A stretch of DNA of 35,604 bases from a virus. The notes beneath the pieces are model-generated. The model saw only the letters and a list, made by a program, of their open reading frames with translations, searched no databases and was not told where the DNA came from. Numbering within the stretch: position 1 is the stretch's first letter; every line of letters starts with the position of its first letter. The DNA is taken from IMG/VR virus record IMGVR_UViG_3300028840_001695, positions 1-35,604 of that record; one strand, given 5' to 3'. The translations under genes were made by a program, and so were the position numbers. Positions 14,376-22,814 of this stretch are shown here, piece by piece.

Positions 14376-14744
14376 TCAGCTCCCGATCGCCGACCGCGCC
14401 CCATGCAGCGACGACGACGTGAGCAGGAAGAAGACAAGCGTTCCGATCGCCGCGAGAGAAAGGAAGAGCGCGGAGATCAGGAAGTTTCGAAGCTGTGCAG
14501 AGATCCGGCGTGAATGATCCTCGAGCGCTGCCCTGAGCTGAGCCGTCGTCTCGCCGAGATCGCCGATCGCGTCGCTCATGGCGCGATGCCGTTCGTCGCA
14601 AACGCGCACGACCTGACAGCCCTTGAGCTGCTCGATGAGAGCGCGAAACCTGCCGCGAACCGTCTCGTATCGCTCTGAACCGACGGCCCTACACCGTGCG
14701 ACTTCCCTCTCGAGCTCACCGATACGCTCCGTGTTCGTGCTCAA
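14376..14744 (-). CDS. Membrane-anchored coiled-coil protein
   Basis: The likely start is TTG 14742-14744 with GAGGGAG about ten bases upstream. The frame is open to 14849, but that part overlaps the previous gene. The 122 residues comprise a helical coiled-coil domain (TERIGELEREVARCRAVGSE through about residue 85, with two further Cys) and one membrane helix near the C-terminus (FLISALFLSLAAIGTLVFFL, about 88-107). The arrangement is like XhlA-type phage lysis accessory proteins, but the sequence match is not clear. Together with the next gene it makes a plausible lysis cassette. Confidence 0.6.
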   Translation of the reverse strand: MSTNTERIGELEREVARCRAVGSERYETVRGRFRALIEQLKGCQVVRVCDERHRAMSDAIGDLGETTAQLRAALEDHSRRISAQLRNFLISALFLSLAAIGTLVFFLLTSSSLHGARSAIGS

Positions 14745-14776
14745 ATCCCATTGCTCCCTCTGCCCCCCGGCATGGG

Positions 14777-15088
14777 TTATATCGACGCGATCAGCTCCGT
14801 CTCGAAGCGATCGCGAGCCTGCCCGTCTACGGTGATCTGGCCGGAGCAAGCTCCGGCGTTGACATGCGACGTTCCGAGATCGAAGTATCCCTCGCCTTCG
14901 GTCGCGTCGGTCGCGACGACCGTATACTCGGCGACGGCGACGCCGATACTCTGAAACCGAACCTTGAGAGTCTTCCCGGTCATGTCGAACCGGGTTCTCG
15001 TCGCCTTGTTTTCCCAGAGGATCAGCTCGATCCGGTGAGCCGTTCCGGTGAAGAGCGGTCTCGTGATCACTTGCGCGGCGATCGTCAT
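14777..15088 (-). CDS. Small beta-sandwich tail/baseplate-like protein
   Basis: This is a 103-residue protein from ATG 15086-15088, preceded by GGGGGCTGAT. The pattern of alternating strands (HRIELILWENKATRTRFDMT, then GKTLKVRFQS, AEYTVVATDATEGEGYFDLG) resembles the N-terminal domain of BppU-like baseplate upper proteins. It follows the LamG tail protein by one base. Assignment to the tail is from fold resemblance and position. Confidence 0.55.
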   Translation of the reverse strand: MTIAAQVITRPLFTGTAHRIELILWENKATRTRFDMTGKTLKVRFQSIGVAVAEYTVVATDATEGEGYFDLGTSHVNAGACSGQITVDGQARDRFETELIASI

Positions 15089-15089
15089 A

Positions 15090-16472
15090 TCAGCCCCCGG
15101 GCGCGTCGCTGAGCTCGGTCTCGAGAAGCGCGAGCCCGACGTCGAGCTCGACGTTCGGGTTCGCCAGATCAGTAGACTCGACGGCAAGGGGCCCGAGCTC
15201 GAGCTCGAGCGTAACCCAGACGACCGACGCGCCGGTCGACACTTCGAGGCCCATCTCGAGAGCTGCCGCCCCCGAGCCCGGGGCCGAGCGCGTGCCGGCC
15301 CCGCTCGCGCCGGCGACGACGGCAGCCGTGCCGGAACCCGGCGAGCTCTTCGTCGAGCTGGCCGAGCTCCCGGCGACGATCGAGGCCGTGCCGGTGCCGG
15401 GCGACGTCTTCGAGCTCGTCGCGCTGAGCCCGATCGTCATCGTCGGATCGCCCGAGCCTTCCGCGTCGGTCGTGCCGTCGCCGCTCAGGCTTGCGACGAT
15501 CGAAGCCGTGCCGGCCCCCGGGCGCGAGACGCTCGAGGAACAGCTCAGCGCGATCGCTCCGGCTGCCGTGCCGGCCCCGGGCGACGTCTTGCTCGAGGAA
15601 ACCGAGACCCCCGCAGAAACGGCAGCGGAGCCCGCTCCCGGCTTCGTGACGGAGCTCGAGCACGAGAGGCCGACCGCGACGGCAGCCGTTCCCGTGCCCT
15701 GATAAGTCGTCGGTCCGCTGCTCGAGAGAGCGAAGAAAGGCCACGCTTCGCGGAGCATCGCGTAGGGGTCGGCCTGAGCGTTCGCGAGCTCCGCGTCGGT
15801 AAGCCAGCGATCCCAAATCAGAACGCAGTAGATCCGACCGGGCCAATGTCGTTCTGCAGCCGCGCGGCCTCGCCCGATGTTCAGCGGCAGAGCCACCGTG
15901 TGATAGTGATCGTCTGCCTGAGTCCATGAGACGTGAATCTTCCGGTCGCTGAGAACGTCGTAATTGCTCGACGCGATCCGCGACGAATGCCTGCAGACGT
16001 AGGTTTTGAACTCGCCGAGCGTCGCCGATGCAGACTTGTAGACCGCGCGCCATGCCGTGTCGGCCTCATTCCGAAAGGCCCCTCGAACCCGAGTCACGGT
16101 CGAGTCGATGAAGAGCATCCCCGAGGCCTTCGTGCTGTTACCGATATTCGCGAGGTTTTGGTCGACCCCGAGCGTGTGCCCCGTCTCGGATTCAGCGACG
16201 GCAAGAATCGTCATTCCTTCGTCAAAGAGCCAGCGCTCGTGCGCTGCCCAAGTGAGCCCGTCGCCTTCGGCGTCGAACTGAAACCCGCGCCCGTGCGCGT
16301 CGTCGATCCAGCCTGTCGGCGTTCCCTGGATCGTCGCCAGCGTGCGCGAGACATACTCGAGGGGCTCGCCAGAGCCTTCAAGGAAGGGAACGCAAACGAC
16401 GAGACCGCGCCCGAGAGGGTGCCCCCACCGTATGCGCGAGCCGGCAGCGGGCGGGATCGCAATCCTCGACAC
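15090..16472 (-). CDS. LamG-domain tail protein with tandem 20-residue repeats
   Basis: This is a 460-residue protein whose GTG start (16470-16472) overlaps the upstream TAG by one base. Residues about 15-245 form a concanavalin/LamG-like domain: GFQFDAEGDGLTWAAHERW, then SDRKIHVSWTQADDHYHTVA and RIYCVLIWDRWLTDAELANA. Residues about 256-408 are eight degenerate units of about 20 residues, each beginning P-G-(A/T/S)-G-(T/S)-A and ending in Ser-rich SSSxT(K/S). A short acidic C-terminal segment follows. LamG domains bind sugars, so this is probably a fibre or adhesin on the tail tip that recognises host surface glycans. The repeats would form a beta-rich stalk or variable surface. Confidence 0.7.
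   Translation of the reverse strand: MSRIAIPPAAGSRIRWGHPLGRGLVVCVPFLEGSGEPLEYVSRTLATIQGTPTGWIDDAHGRGFQFDAEGDGLTWAAHERWLFDEGMTILAVAESETGHTLGVDQNLANIGNSTKASGMLFIDSTVTRVRGAFRNEADTAWRAVYKSASATLGEFKTYVCRHSSRIASSNYDVLSDRKIHVSWTQADDHYHTVALPLNIGRGRAAAERHWPGRIYCVLIWDRWLTDAELANAQADPYAMLREAWPFFALSSSGPTTYQGTGTAAVAVGLSCSSSVTKPGAGSAAVSAGVSVSSSKTSPGAGTAAGAIALSCSSSVSRPGAGTASIVASLSGDGTTDAEGSGDPTMTIGLSATSSKTSPGTGTASIVAGSSASSTKSSPGSGTAAVVAGASGAGTRSAPGSGAAALEMGLEVSTGASVVWVTLELELGPLAVESTDLANPNVELDVGLALLETELSDAPGG
15249..15707 (-). repeat. About eight degenerate 60-bp coding repeats
   Basis: The array encodes eight units of about 20 residues (one of 22, one of 21, one of 19, a last partial unit of 11). The consensus is PGxGTAxxxxGxSxSSSxTS. 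Because the unit is a multiple of three and the phase is kept, this is a protein-level repeat, subject to unit gain or loss. Confidence 0.75.
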
Positions 16473-16819
16473 TAGATCCCCGTGATCTCGGCGACCTCGG
16501 CGTCGAGCGTGTGCCCAGACGAGCCGGTCGGGGCCGTATAGTCAAGGTCGACGTCGGTCGCCGCGTCGGGAACGTCGACGGTGAAGAGCTCCGTCGCCGA
16601 TGCCGTCGTGCCGCAAACGATCGTCGTGAGCTCATACCATGTCGAACCGCTGTTCGGCTTCCATCGGACGGTGATTTGCGCGCCGGCCGTGATCGTTCCC
16701 GTTCCGTTGACATGCTTGATCCCGAGCGTCGCTCGGTAGGCGTTCGAAACGTCGAGATCGCTCGAGTTTCCGGACGCCGTGACCTGAGTTATCGCCGTGC
16801 GAGTCTTCGTGAGTGCCAT
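16472..16819 (-). CDS. Small structural (tail) protein, beta-rich
   Basis: This is a 115-residue protein from ATG 16817-16819. It begins MALTKTRTAITQVTASGNSS. It is Thr/Ala/Ser-rich with repeating short strands (GTITAGAQITVRWKPNSGST, then VDVPDAATDVDLDYTAPTGS), as in phage decoration or tail-surface proteins. No Cys cluster or membrane segment. It lies in the distal tail block, so it is likely virion-associated. Confidence 0.6.
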   Translation of the reverse strand: MALTKTRTAITQVTASGNSSDLDVSNAYRATLGIKHVNGTGTITAGAQITVRWKPNSGSTWYELTTIVCGTTASATELFTVDVPDAATDVDLDYTAPTGSSGHTLDAEVAEITGI

Positions 16820-16834
16820 TCTCGGCCCCCCGTG

Positions 16835-17188
16835 CTAGGTCGCGTCGAACGTCTTCCCGGCGTACTGAAACCGAGAGACATATTGAGCGAGAAGCGTCGG
16901 CTTCCAACCCTGATAGAGCGCTTGCACTTTGGCGAGCAGAGCCGCGCCCGTCGAATCCGTCTCGATCGTCCGCTCTGCGAAGAGAGCCTCGCCCGCGTCG
17001 AGCGCGGCGAGCTGAGCGGCATCGAGCGCGCCGGCAGCTTCCGGCTCGAGCTCCGAGGAAGGCGACGGAACGTGAAGGGTTCCGGGGTTCCCGGGATCCT
17101 CGATCCGCTGAGCCTCCGGAATCGGATAGAAGAGCCCGACGCGCACCTTCCCGACGGAACCCTGCAGCCCGACGATCTCATTCGCCAC
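16835..17188 (-). CDS. Hypothetical tail-region protein, 117 residues
   Basis: The start is GTG 17186-17188 with GGGGGTG upstream. The protein begins MANEIVGLQGSVGKVRVGLF, has an alanine-rich helix at about 48-70 (GALDAAQLAALDAGEALFAE), and ends AQYVSRFQYAGKTFDAT. I do not recognise the family. Spacing (12-15 bases on each side) puts it firmly in the late operon. Confidence 0.55.
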   Translation of the reverse strand: MANEIVGLQGSVGKVRVGLFYPIPEAQRIEDPGNPGTLHVPSPSSELEPEAAGALDAAQLAALDAGEALFAERTIETDSTGAALLAKVQALYQGWKPTLLAQYVSRFQYAGKTFDAT

Positions 17189-17200
17189 GGAGCACCCCCG

Positions 17201-17602
17201 CTAGTTGAGAGTCCACTTGATCGAGCCGATCGCGAAATTCAGGCTCTCGCCGTCATTGATCGTTCTGCTCGTGTCCATCGCGGCGAAGCTCAGCAGGTTC
17301 GGGGTTCCCTCCGTGTCGAAGATCCCGAAATAGGTGATCGTGCCCCAGTTACCCCCGCTCGCCGTGAACGTGAGCGCGCCGGAGTTTGAGACCTGATAGG
17401 CCCCCCCGACCTGCCCGTCGCTACTGAACGCGACGGTTTCTTTCGCGTAGCCGTTGCCGCTCGGCTCCGTGAAGTTGGTTCCGTCGTCGCTCGGCGTCGT
17501 CGTGCTGAGCCCGATCGTGAGCCCGCTCGGCTGAGTGTAGGCCGCGATCCGCGAGACGTGATCGAGAAGCTTCTGCTCGAGATAATTCGTCGCTGCCGAC
17601 AT
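17201..17602 (-). CDS. Phage tail fibre-associated protein of the LLDHxxxxAAYT type
   Basis: This is a 133-residue protein. The opening NYLEQKLLDHVSRIAAYTQP followed by GLTIGLSTTTPSDDGTNFTE, PSGNGYAKETV and then GTITYFGIFDTEG is a pattern shared by small structural proteins of many siphophages, usually annotated near tail fibres. The function of this family is not well established. ATG 17600-17602 is a good start. Confidence 0.6.
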   Translation of the reverse strand: MSAATNYLEQKLLDHVSRIAAYTQPSGLTIGLSTTTPSDDGTNFTEPSGNGYAKETVAFSSDGQVGGAYQVSNSGALTFTASGGNWGTITYFGIFDTEGTPNLLSFAAMDTSRTINDGESLNFAIGSIKWTLN

Positions 17603-17614
17603 GGTTCAAGCCCC

Positions 17615-18331
17615 CTAGCTTGCGCGCTGCCAGTATCCGAGAATGTCGACGCGAAGGTCGAACGTGTTCGATCCGCTCGCGGCGATCTTTCGCTGAACGA
17701 CGCTCGTCGTCGCTTCGACCTCGAGCTCGAGAACGACGGTGTTCTCGACGCCGGAGGCTTGCGGGATCACGCGAAGCGTTCGCGCGTCGGTGATCCCGTC
17801 TTTCCTGAACTCGGCGAAGACCGTGCTCGCCGGCGTGCCGGAATCCTTCACTGTCACGGCGAGCTGCACGCGCGTCGCTCTCGCGCCGATGGTTCCCGAA
17901 AGGTCGAGATCCTGCCACGATCCGTCGGAGCTCTGGCCCGTCACGTTCAGCGCGTTCACGTTCGGCTCGACCGGAACGAAGCCGTAGAGATTGAGCAGAC
18001 GCCAGCCGTAAGTCGGCGTCGCCGTGAGCACGGCCCAGACGTAGAGCTCGCCCCCGAGATCGTCGCCGCCCGCGCCGATCGCGTTCGTCGACTTGTGCCA
18101 AGTCGTGCCGAGCTGATCCGCGCCCCACGACGCGCCCGTGCTCGGATCGGTCGTGCCGTAGTAATCGGTCCGGATCGCCTCGAGACCGGCTTGAATCTCG
18201 GCTTGAGCGACGCCGATATCGTGATCGCCGTCGGGAACGGGATACGACGTCGTATCCCACTCCTGAACCCCGAGCGGCCTCAGAAGCAAGTAGCCGGCGA
18301 CGACGACGAGAAGGATCAGAAACCAGCTCAT
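17615..18331 (-). CDS. Membrane-signal-bearing tail-region protein
   Basis: This is a 238-residue protein from ATG 18329-18331, overlapping the upstream stop as ATGA. The first 18 residues (MSWFLILLVVVAGYLLLRPL) are a strong hydrophobic anchor or uncleaved signal, unusual for a virion tail protein. The rest is beta-rich, with WADQL-type aromatic turns and two likely jelly-roll regions (ELYVWAVLTATPTYGWRLLN; ATRVQLAVTVKDSGTPASTV). It may be a surface-exposed protein made on the host envelope, or a tail protein whose N-terminus is buried. No family is recognised. Confidence 0.55.
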   Translation of the reverse strand: MSWFLILLVVVAGYLLLRPLGVQEWDTTSYPVPDGDHDIGVAQAEIQAGLEAIRTDYYGTTDPSTGASWGADQLGTTWHKSTNAIGAGGDDLGGELYVWAVLTATPTYGWRLLNLYGFVPVEPNVNALNVTGQSSDGSWQDLDLSGTIGARATRVQLAVTVKDSGTPASTVFAEFRKDGITDARTLRVIPQASGVENTVVLELEVEATTSVVQRKIAASGSNTFDLRVDILGYWQRAS

Positions 18332-19758
18332 GTCAACCCCACTGAGAAGATCGTTCCGCCGATGTTTACCTGAATCTCTTCGTTGCCGGAGTCCGTGCGA
18401 ACCCCGATTTGCTTCGTGCTGCCCGTGATGTCTGCGAGCTCGTCGTCGGCCGTGCCGGCGACGAAATCGGCCCCGTCCTTTTGCTTGATCGTCGCGTGCG
18501 CGGGGTCGTCGGCGTGATCAATCCACGCGCGAGCCTCGAGACGGGGGCAGATCACTTGCCAGAGCCCCGTCGGCTCGAGCAGCGTGATCCGAACTTGAAC
18601 GTATCGGCCCCGGAGCCGCACGCCGGGAACGTAGCGCTCCCACGGCTCCGAAGTGAGCGAGCTCTCGCTGATCCGGTATTCCCATTTCGGGGCCGGCAGC
18701 GGTCGCCGTGCCTTGCCGTTCTGCTTCAAGAGCTGGCCGAGATAGAAGAGCGGCGAGACGCGGGGGCTCGAGCGATCGTCGCCTTCGGTCCATCGCGACG
18801 AGCTCAGCGCGTCGAGCGCGTTCCGGGGGATGCCCCGGAGCGATCGCCGGCTGATCGTGCCGGTCGCGCCGCTCTCTCGCTGAGCCTGATCGGAGCACTC
18901 GAGCCGGAATTCGTATGAGGCCCCGAGATCCTTCTCGTCGCTCGTGAGCGTCGCTTCGGGCATGAACCGAGCAGCTCGCGGAACGCTCCGAAGGATGCCC
19001 GTGTTTCGCGTTCCCCAACCGTTCGCCGTCGTCGCCTGAGTCTGAGTCGGCAGAGCTCGAAGGGTAACGCCGTCGGTCGCGTCGAGCGTCCATTCGTCCG
19101 AGGTTCCCGGCGCGTCGAACCCGACGCGGGTATTTCCGATGATCGACGCGATCGCGATCGAATAGGCGTTTCTCGGGTTGAGGAAGGGAACCGTGAAGCT
19201 CTCGGCCGTGCCGGGCTTCCTGCCGGCCCCGGGGCGCGGCCTCGCGATCACGGTTCGGGTTCCGGTGCCGGGCCCCGGCTCGAGCTGAACCGGGATCCGC
19301 TCCGTCTCTTCGTTCTCGAGATCGAGGCCGTCGCTCGAGCGCACCGGCTGAACGGCGACGAGCTTCGCGCGGTCTTCGTCCGGCCCCTCGAGAACCTCGA
19401 CGGTCGCGGCAGCATTCTCCGGCAGCGGGCTCGAGAGCTGGATCACGACCGGATCGGCGACGACGGCCGAAGCCTTCACGTCGACGAGATCGGGAACGGC
19501 CGGCAGCGTGTCGCCGCTGAGCTTCGCGGAGCCCTGAGAGTCGCGCCATTCTTCCTCGAGCCCTGCCCTCGAGACCGCGACGACCCGAACCCAGAACGTC
19601 GAATCCGGCAGCGAATGAAGAACGTGCGAGCTCTCGTCGGGCTCGACTTCGGCGAAGAGCTTTCCCTTCTGATCCGCCGCGCCGGCGACGTACAGACGCC
19701 AGAGCTTCCGCCCGAGATCGGGCGTGCTCTGCCATTTGATCGCCGCCTTTCGCGCCAT
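18328..19758 (-). CDS. Tail tip / fibre protein with fibronectin-like domains
   Basis: This is a 476-residue protein from ATG 19756-19758. Residues about 1-95 look like a fibronectin type III module (KWQSTPDLGRKLWRLYVAGA ... STFWVRVVAVSRAGLEEEWR). A second beta-rich region runs to about 230. The C-terminus (RYVQVRITLLEPTGLWQVIC; GNEEIQVNIGGTIFSVGLT) resembles distal ends of J-like host-specificity proteins. It directly follows the hub gene, separated by one base, so it is probably the receptor-facing continuation of the tail tip. Confidence 0.65.
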   Translation of the reverse strand: MARKAAIKWQSTPDLGRKLWRLYVAGAADQKGKLFAEVEPDESSHVLHSLPDSTFWVRVVAVSRAGLEEEWRDSQGSAKLSGDTLPAVPDLVDVKASAVVADPVVIQLSSPLPENAAATVEVLEGPDEDRAKLVAVQPVRSSDGLDLENEETERIPVQLEPGPGTGTRTVIARPRPGAGRKPGTAESFTVPFLNPRNAYSIAIASIIGNTRVGFDAPGTSDEWTLDATDGVTLRALPTQTQATTANGWGTRNTGILRSVPRAARFMPEATLTSDEKDLGASYEFRLECSDQAQRESGATGTISRRSLRGIPRNALDALSSSRWTEGDDRSSPRVSPLFYLGQLLKQNGKARRPLPAPKWEYRISESSLTSEPWERYVPGVRLRGRYVQVRITLLEPTGLWQVICPRLEARAWIDHADDPAHATIKQKDGADFVAGTADDELADITGSTKQIGVRTDSGNEEIQVNIGGTIFSVGLT

Positions 19759-19759
19759 G

Positions 19760-21751
19760 CTAGATCAGCTCCGAGATCGAGACGTTCGTCGCTCCGCGCG
19801 GAATCGTAGCAGCTCGAGCGAGCGCTTCCGAGCGGGTAAGTGATTTTGCCTTCGCCGGCAGCGTGTCGGTCGTGTCGCTGTAAACGCCGGCGTCGTATTC
19901 CACGAGATCGAGAGAACCCTGATTCCATTCGTAGACGATGCCCTGCACTTGACAGACCTTCCCGGGCGAAGCGAGCCGGCTCGGATGATCGGCCATGAGC
20001 GTCACGAGCTGCATCGGCAGCAGATCGAGATCGCCCCGACTCACGCCGATTCGCCAGCCGATCGGGCGAAGCCTCGCGAGGTTCAGCAGGAATCGCGCTT
20101 GCCGGATCGCCTCCGTCTCGCGCGTGATGCCAGGAAGGAAGACTTCCGTTCGCACTTCGGGCGCGCCAGCGGCGAGCGCTGCCGTGTCCTTGACCTCGGG
20201 CGTGCGAGCTCGCCGGTATCGGTCGTCGCGGTCGACGAACTTCACGACGAGGATATTCACGTCGCTTGCGATCGGAAGCTGGACCTCTTGCAGCGCGAGA
20301 GGCCCCGGCGCGGTCGGCGAGCCGGTGCGAAGGATCGGCCGATTCGTCGAGAGCCGCGCTGCTCGGCCGTCGAAGGTCCGGTCGCTCGTTCCCGCCTTGT
20401 CGATCGCGAAGTGAAGCTTCCCGCCGACCTCGACGAGCTGAGCGCATCGGAACGTCTTCATGATGTGAGAAACCCAGTCGCCAGCCGGGCTCTTCACGTC
20501 GACGACGAGATCGAGCTCGTGCCGCGCTTCCTTGTGATCGCCCTCGCTGGCAGCGTTCGCCGCGCAGTAGTCAACCGCATCGTCGAGCGAGTCGTTGTCG
20601 AAGTCGCTCGCGCTGAGCCAGTCTCCGAGCCCGTCGTCTTCGTTCAGCAAGAGCTCGCGAAGCAGTAGCGGAGCGCTTCGCGTCCAAGAGACCGAATTCG
20701 AGTCGTTCGGATCCTCGGCCTTGATCCCAGAAACGAGAGCCGTCACGCGCGGCAGCCCCCCGGCGAGCTGAGCGTTCGCGACGGCCTTCAATCCGATCAG
20801 CGCGTGCCCCGCGTAGGTCCGAGCGTCGTCGACGAGCTCTTCGACGCGAACGATCGTCGCCTTCCGCCGATACTTCACCGTGCTCGAGCGCGTTGTTCGG
20901 ATCCGGACCGTGACGGCATCGGGGATCCCCGAGCTGTGCAGCGTCGAGAAGTCGAGCACCATCACGCGACGCACGGTGCCGGGCTCTTTCTCTTTCACGC
21001 CCCAACCGCCCGAGCTTTCCTTGTGCCAACCGTCGCCCGAGACCGTCGGGGCCGGATAGCGTCGCCAGTCGGCCGAATCGGAATCCGTGCTCAGCTTGTA
21101 GAGAACCTCGAATTCCTGCTCGCACTTCTCGAGCTTGCCGGGATCGCCGCTGCTCTTGATCGAGTAGAGCCCCCCGTAAAAGGCGATCCCGACCCTGAGC
21201 TCGTCGATCGGACGCTTCGCAACCCAAGTGAACGTTGCCGCGCTGCTCGTGCCGAGCTCGTGATTCTGGCCGTAGGGAATCCCGACCTTCTCGAAGCCCT
21301 TCATTGCCGTCTGAGTCGAGGTTCCGAGCCGCGTGTCGAACGAGACCTTTTTGAAGTGCTCGATCGGGGTCTCGTTCAGCTCGAGATCGTCGATGTCTTC
21401 GAGGCCCCATCGACCCCCGGAGCCGCACGAGAGCAGCGCATAGAGCGTTTCCTTGTCATCTTCCCAAGCGGTATACGCCGAGACGTAGGTCGGGGCGACT
21501 CGCATCTTCCCGAGCACGACGAAGAGCGGCGAGCCTTCATTCGCGACGTTCTGAGCTCGGTCGAAGCCGTAAGTCTGCGAGCTCTTCCAACCGTCGACCC
21601 CCGTCGGCTCCGGAGCGAGCGCGGTCGCTGCCGCCGACCCGAGCCCAGAGATGATCAGCGGAACGCCGGCCCCCGGGTTGCCCGTCGCCGTGAGCACGAC
21701 GCCGGCGACGACCTGGAGCCCGGAAACGACGTATGAGAGCCAATCGCTCAA
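19760..21751 (-). CDS. Tail tip hub, J-like
   Basis: This is a 663-residue protein. The start is taken as TTG 21749-21751, which overlaps the upstream TGA and has GAGAGAGGG before it. The open frame to 21991 is antisense-like there. The N-terminus LSDWLSYVVSGLQVVAGVVL is hydrophobic. It is followed by a GSPLFVVLGKMRVAPTYVSA segment that fits the opening of phage tail-tip attachment proteins. The central and C-terminal parts (LPRVTALVSGIKAE; MPLQLVT-like LDLLPMQLVTLMADHPSRLA) fit hub domains of gpJ-type or GTA megatron-like proteins. It would cap the tape measure and join the fibres. Confidence 0.7.
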   Translation of the reverse strand: MSDWLSYVVSGLQVVAGVVLTATGNPGAGVPLIISGLGSAAATALAPEPTGVDGWKSSQTYGFDRAQNVANEGSPLFVVLGKMRVAPTYVSAYTAWEDDKETLYALLSCGSGGRWGLEDIDDLELNETPIEHFKKVSFDTRLGTSTQTAMKGFEKVGIPYGQNHELGTSSAATFTWVAKRPIDELRVGIAFYGGLYSIKSSGDPGKLEKCEQEFEVLYKLSTDSDSADWRRYPAPTVSGDGWHKESSGGWGVKEKEPGTVRRVMVLDFSTLHSSGIPDAVTVRIRTTRSSTVKYRRKATIVRVEELVDDARTYAGHALIGLKAVANAQLAGGLPRVTALVSGIKAEDPNDSNSVSWTRSAPLLLRELLLNEDDGLGDWLSASDFDNDSLDDAVDYCAANAASEGDHKEARHELDLVVDVKSPAGDWVSHIMKTFRCAQLVEVGGKLHFAIDKAGTSDRTFDGRAARLSTNRPILRTGSPTAPGPLALQEVQLPIASDVNILVVKFVDRDDRYRRARTPEVKDTAALAAGAPEVRTEVFLPGITRETEAIRQARFLLNLARLRPIGWRIGVSRGDLDLLPMQLVTLMADHPSRLASPGKVCQVQGIVYEWNQGSLDLVEYDAGVYSDTTDTLPAKAKSLTRSEALARAATIPRGATNVSISELI

Positions 21752-22254
21752 AGCTCGCCCTCTCTCGGGATTCCCGGGAAGAGCTCCCGCGTGAAGGTCC
21801 GTTTCGGGATCCGCACGATCCGCATGATCGCGGCGAGGCTCAGCGCGCGGAAGACGACCCCCCGTTGCGAGCGGGTTCGATTGTCGATCCAGAACTGATC
21901 GCGCTTCGCATTGCTCGAGCTGCCGAGCGCGCTCCGCTCGACGTCGAGCACGATCACGCGCTTTCGGCGAAAGTCGGTCGTCTGCAGCCAAGTATCGAAG
22001 CTGTAATCACCGTCCGGAAACGTGATCTCGACATCGGGCGACTTGCCGGCAGCGTGCTCGATCTTCCCGACCTTGAACGGCCTCGCCGTGTAGACGTTCC
22101 CGCCCGAGCTCGGAAAGGTCACGTTGTCGGCCCCGGAGCAAAGCCGAATCCAAGGCGTCGTCGCGTCGCCCGTCTCGAGCTCGAGCAGCCGGATCGGCTC
22201 CGGGCTCGTGCTCTGAGCTGGCGTCGTGAACGCGCTCGGTAGGCTTCGAGTCAT
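21748..22254 (-). CDS. Minor tail protein, DUF2163/gpL-like
   Basis: This is a 168-residue protein from ATG 22252-22254, with a four-base overlap on both sides. It contains IRLLELETGDATTPWIRLCS, then GGNVYTARPFKVGKIEHAAG, then FDTWLQTTDFRRKRVIVLDV, a pattern of distal tail proteins between the tape-measure gene and the hub. It lacks the four-Cys iron-sulfur set of lambda gpL. Gene order (tape measure, DUF2460-like, this, hub) parallels gene transfer agent and siphophage tails. Confidence 0.6.
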   Translation of the reverse strand: MTRSLPSAFTTPAQSTSPEPIRLLELETGDATTPWIRLCSGADNVTFPSSGGNVYTARPFKVGKIEHAAGKSPDVEITFPDGDYSFDTWLQTTDFRRKRVIVLDVERSALGSSSNAKRDQFWIDNRTRSQRGVVFRALSLAAIMRIVRIPKRTFTRELFPGIPREGEL

Positions 22255-22814
22255 GTCGTGACCTCGAGCAGCTCCGCTCCAACCTCGATCCAGCCGGGCG
22301 CGAGGGGCTTCTCGGTCGCCGGCGCGACGAGCCGAACCCGACGATAGAAGTGATAGTCGGCCGACATGATCGAGCCGGTCGCCGGCGAAGCGGCAGCCGT
22401 GAACTTCCGATCGTCGACGCTCACCGTCTTCGAGACGGGCGAGCCGTCGTCATAGAGAATCGCGTTCGCGTCGTCGACCGGGTAGTCGTGCGCGTTCACT
22501 CCGGTCGTCGGGATCACGAATTCCGTCTGCCCGACGGTCGACGTGCCGAGCGCGACGTTCGTTCGCGCGTATCCGAATTTGACGTCTTTGATCAGGAAGC
22601 TCTCGACCGTCTGCGAGCGGAGCCGGGCGAATTCCTGCCACGTCGCCAGCTCGGAAGCCGTGAGCCGCATAGGCCAGATCCAGCGGTAACGCTCGAGGCC
22701 CTCGAGCGCGGCTCGGATCTCGGCCCCCTCGCCGTAAGACTGATTCAGAACCGGCAGCACGGGCGTTCGATCGTAGGTTTCCCACGGTGGCAGCGTGAGG
22801 ATCGCGAGCGTCAT
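22251..22814 (-). CDS. Distal tail protein, DUF2460-like
   Basis: This is a 187-residue protein from ATG 22812-22814, starting one base after the tape-measure stop. LERYRWIWPMRLTASELATW and QEFARLRSQTVESFLIKDVK match the pattern of DUF2460-like proteins (arms and KD-turn). A beta region follows, with HFYRRVRLVAPATE near the end. It would form the ring that follows the tail tube. Family call rests on gene order and these motifs. Confidence 0.6.
   Translation of the reverse strand: MTLAILTLPPWETYDRTPVLPVLNQSYGEGAEIRAALEGLERYRWIWPMRLTASELATWQEFARLRSQTVESFLIKDVKFGYARTNVALGTSTVGQTEFVIPTTGVNAHDYPVDDANAILYDDGSPVSKTVSVDDRKFTAAASPATGSIMSADYHFYRRVRLVAPATEKPLAPGWIEVGAELLEVTT

Noticed and set aside
15249-15707. 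A CRISPR array
   Set aside because: The 60-bp units have no conserved repeat alternating with unique spacers and remain in one open coding phase, so this is a protein repeat.
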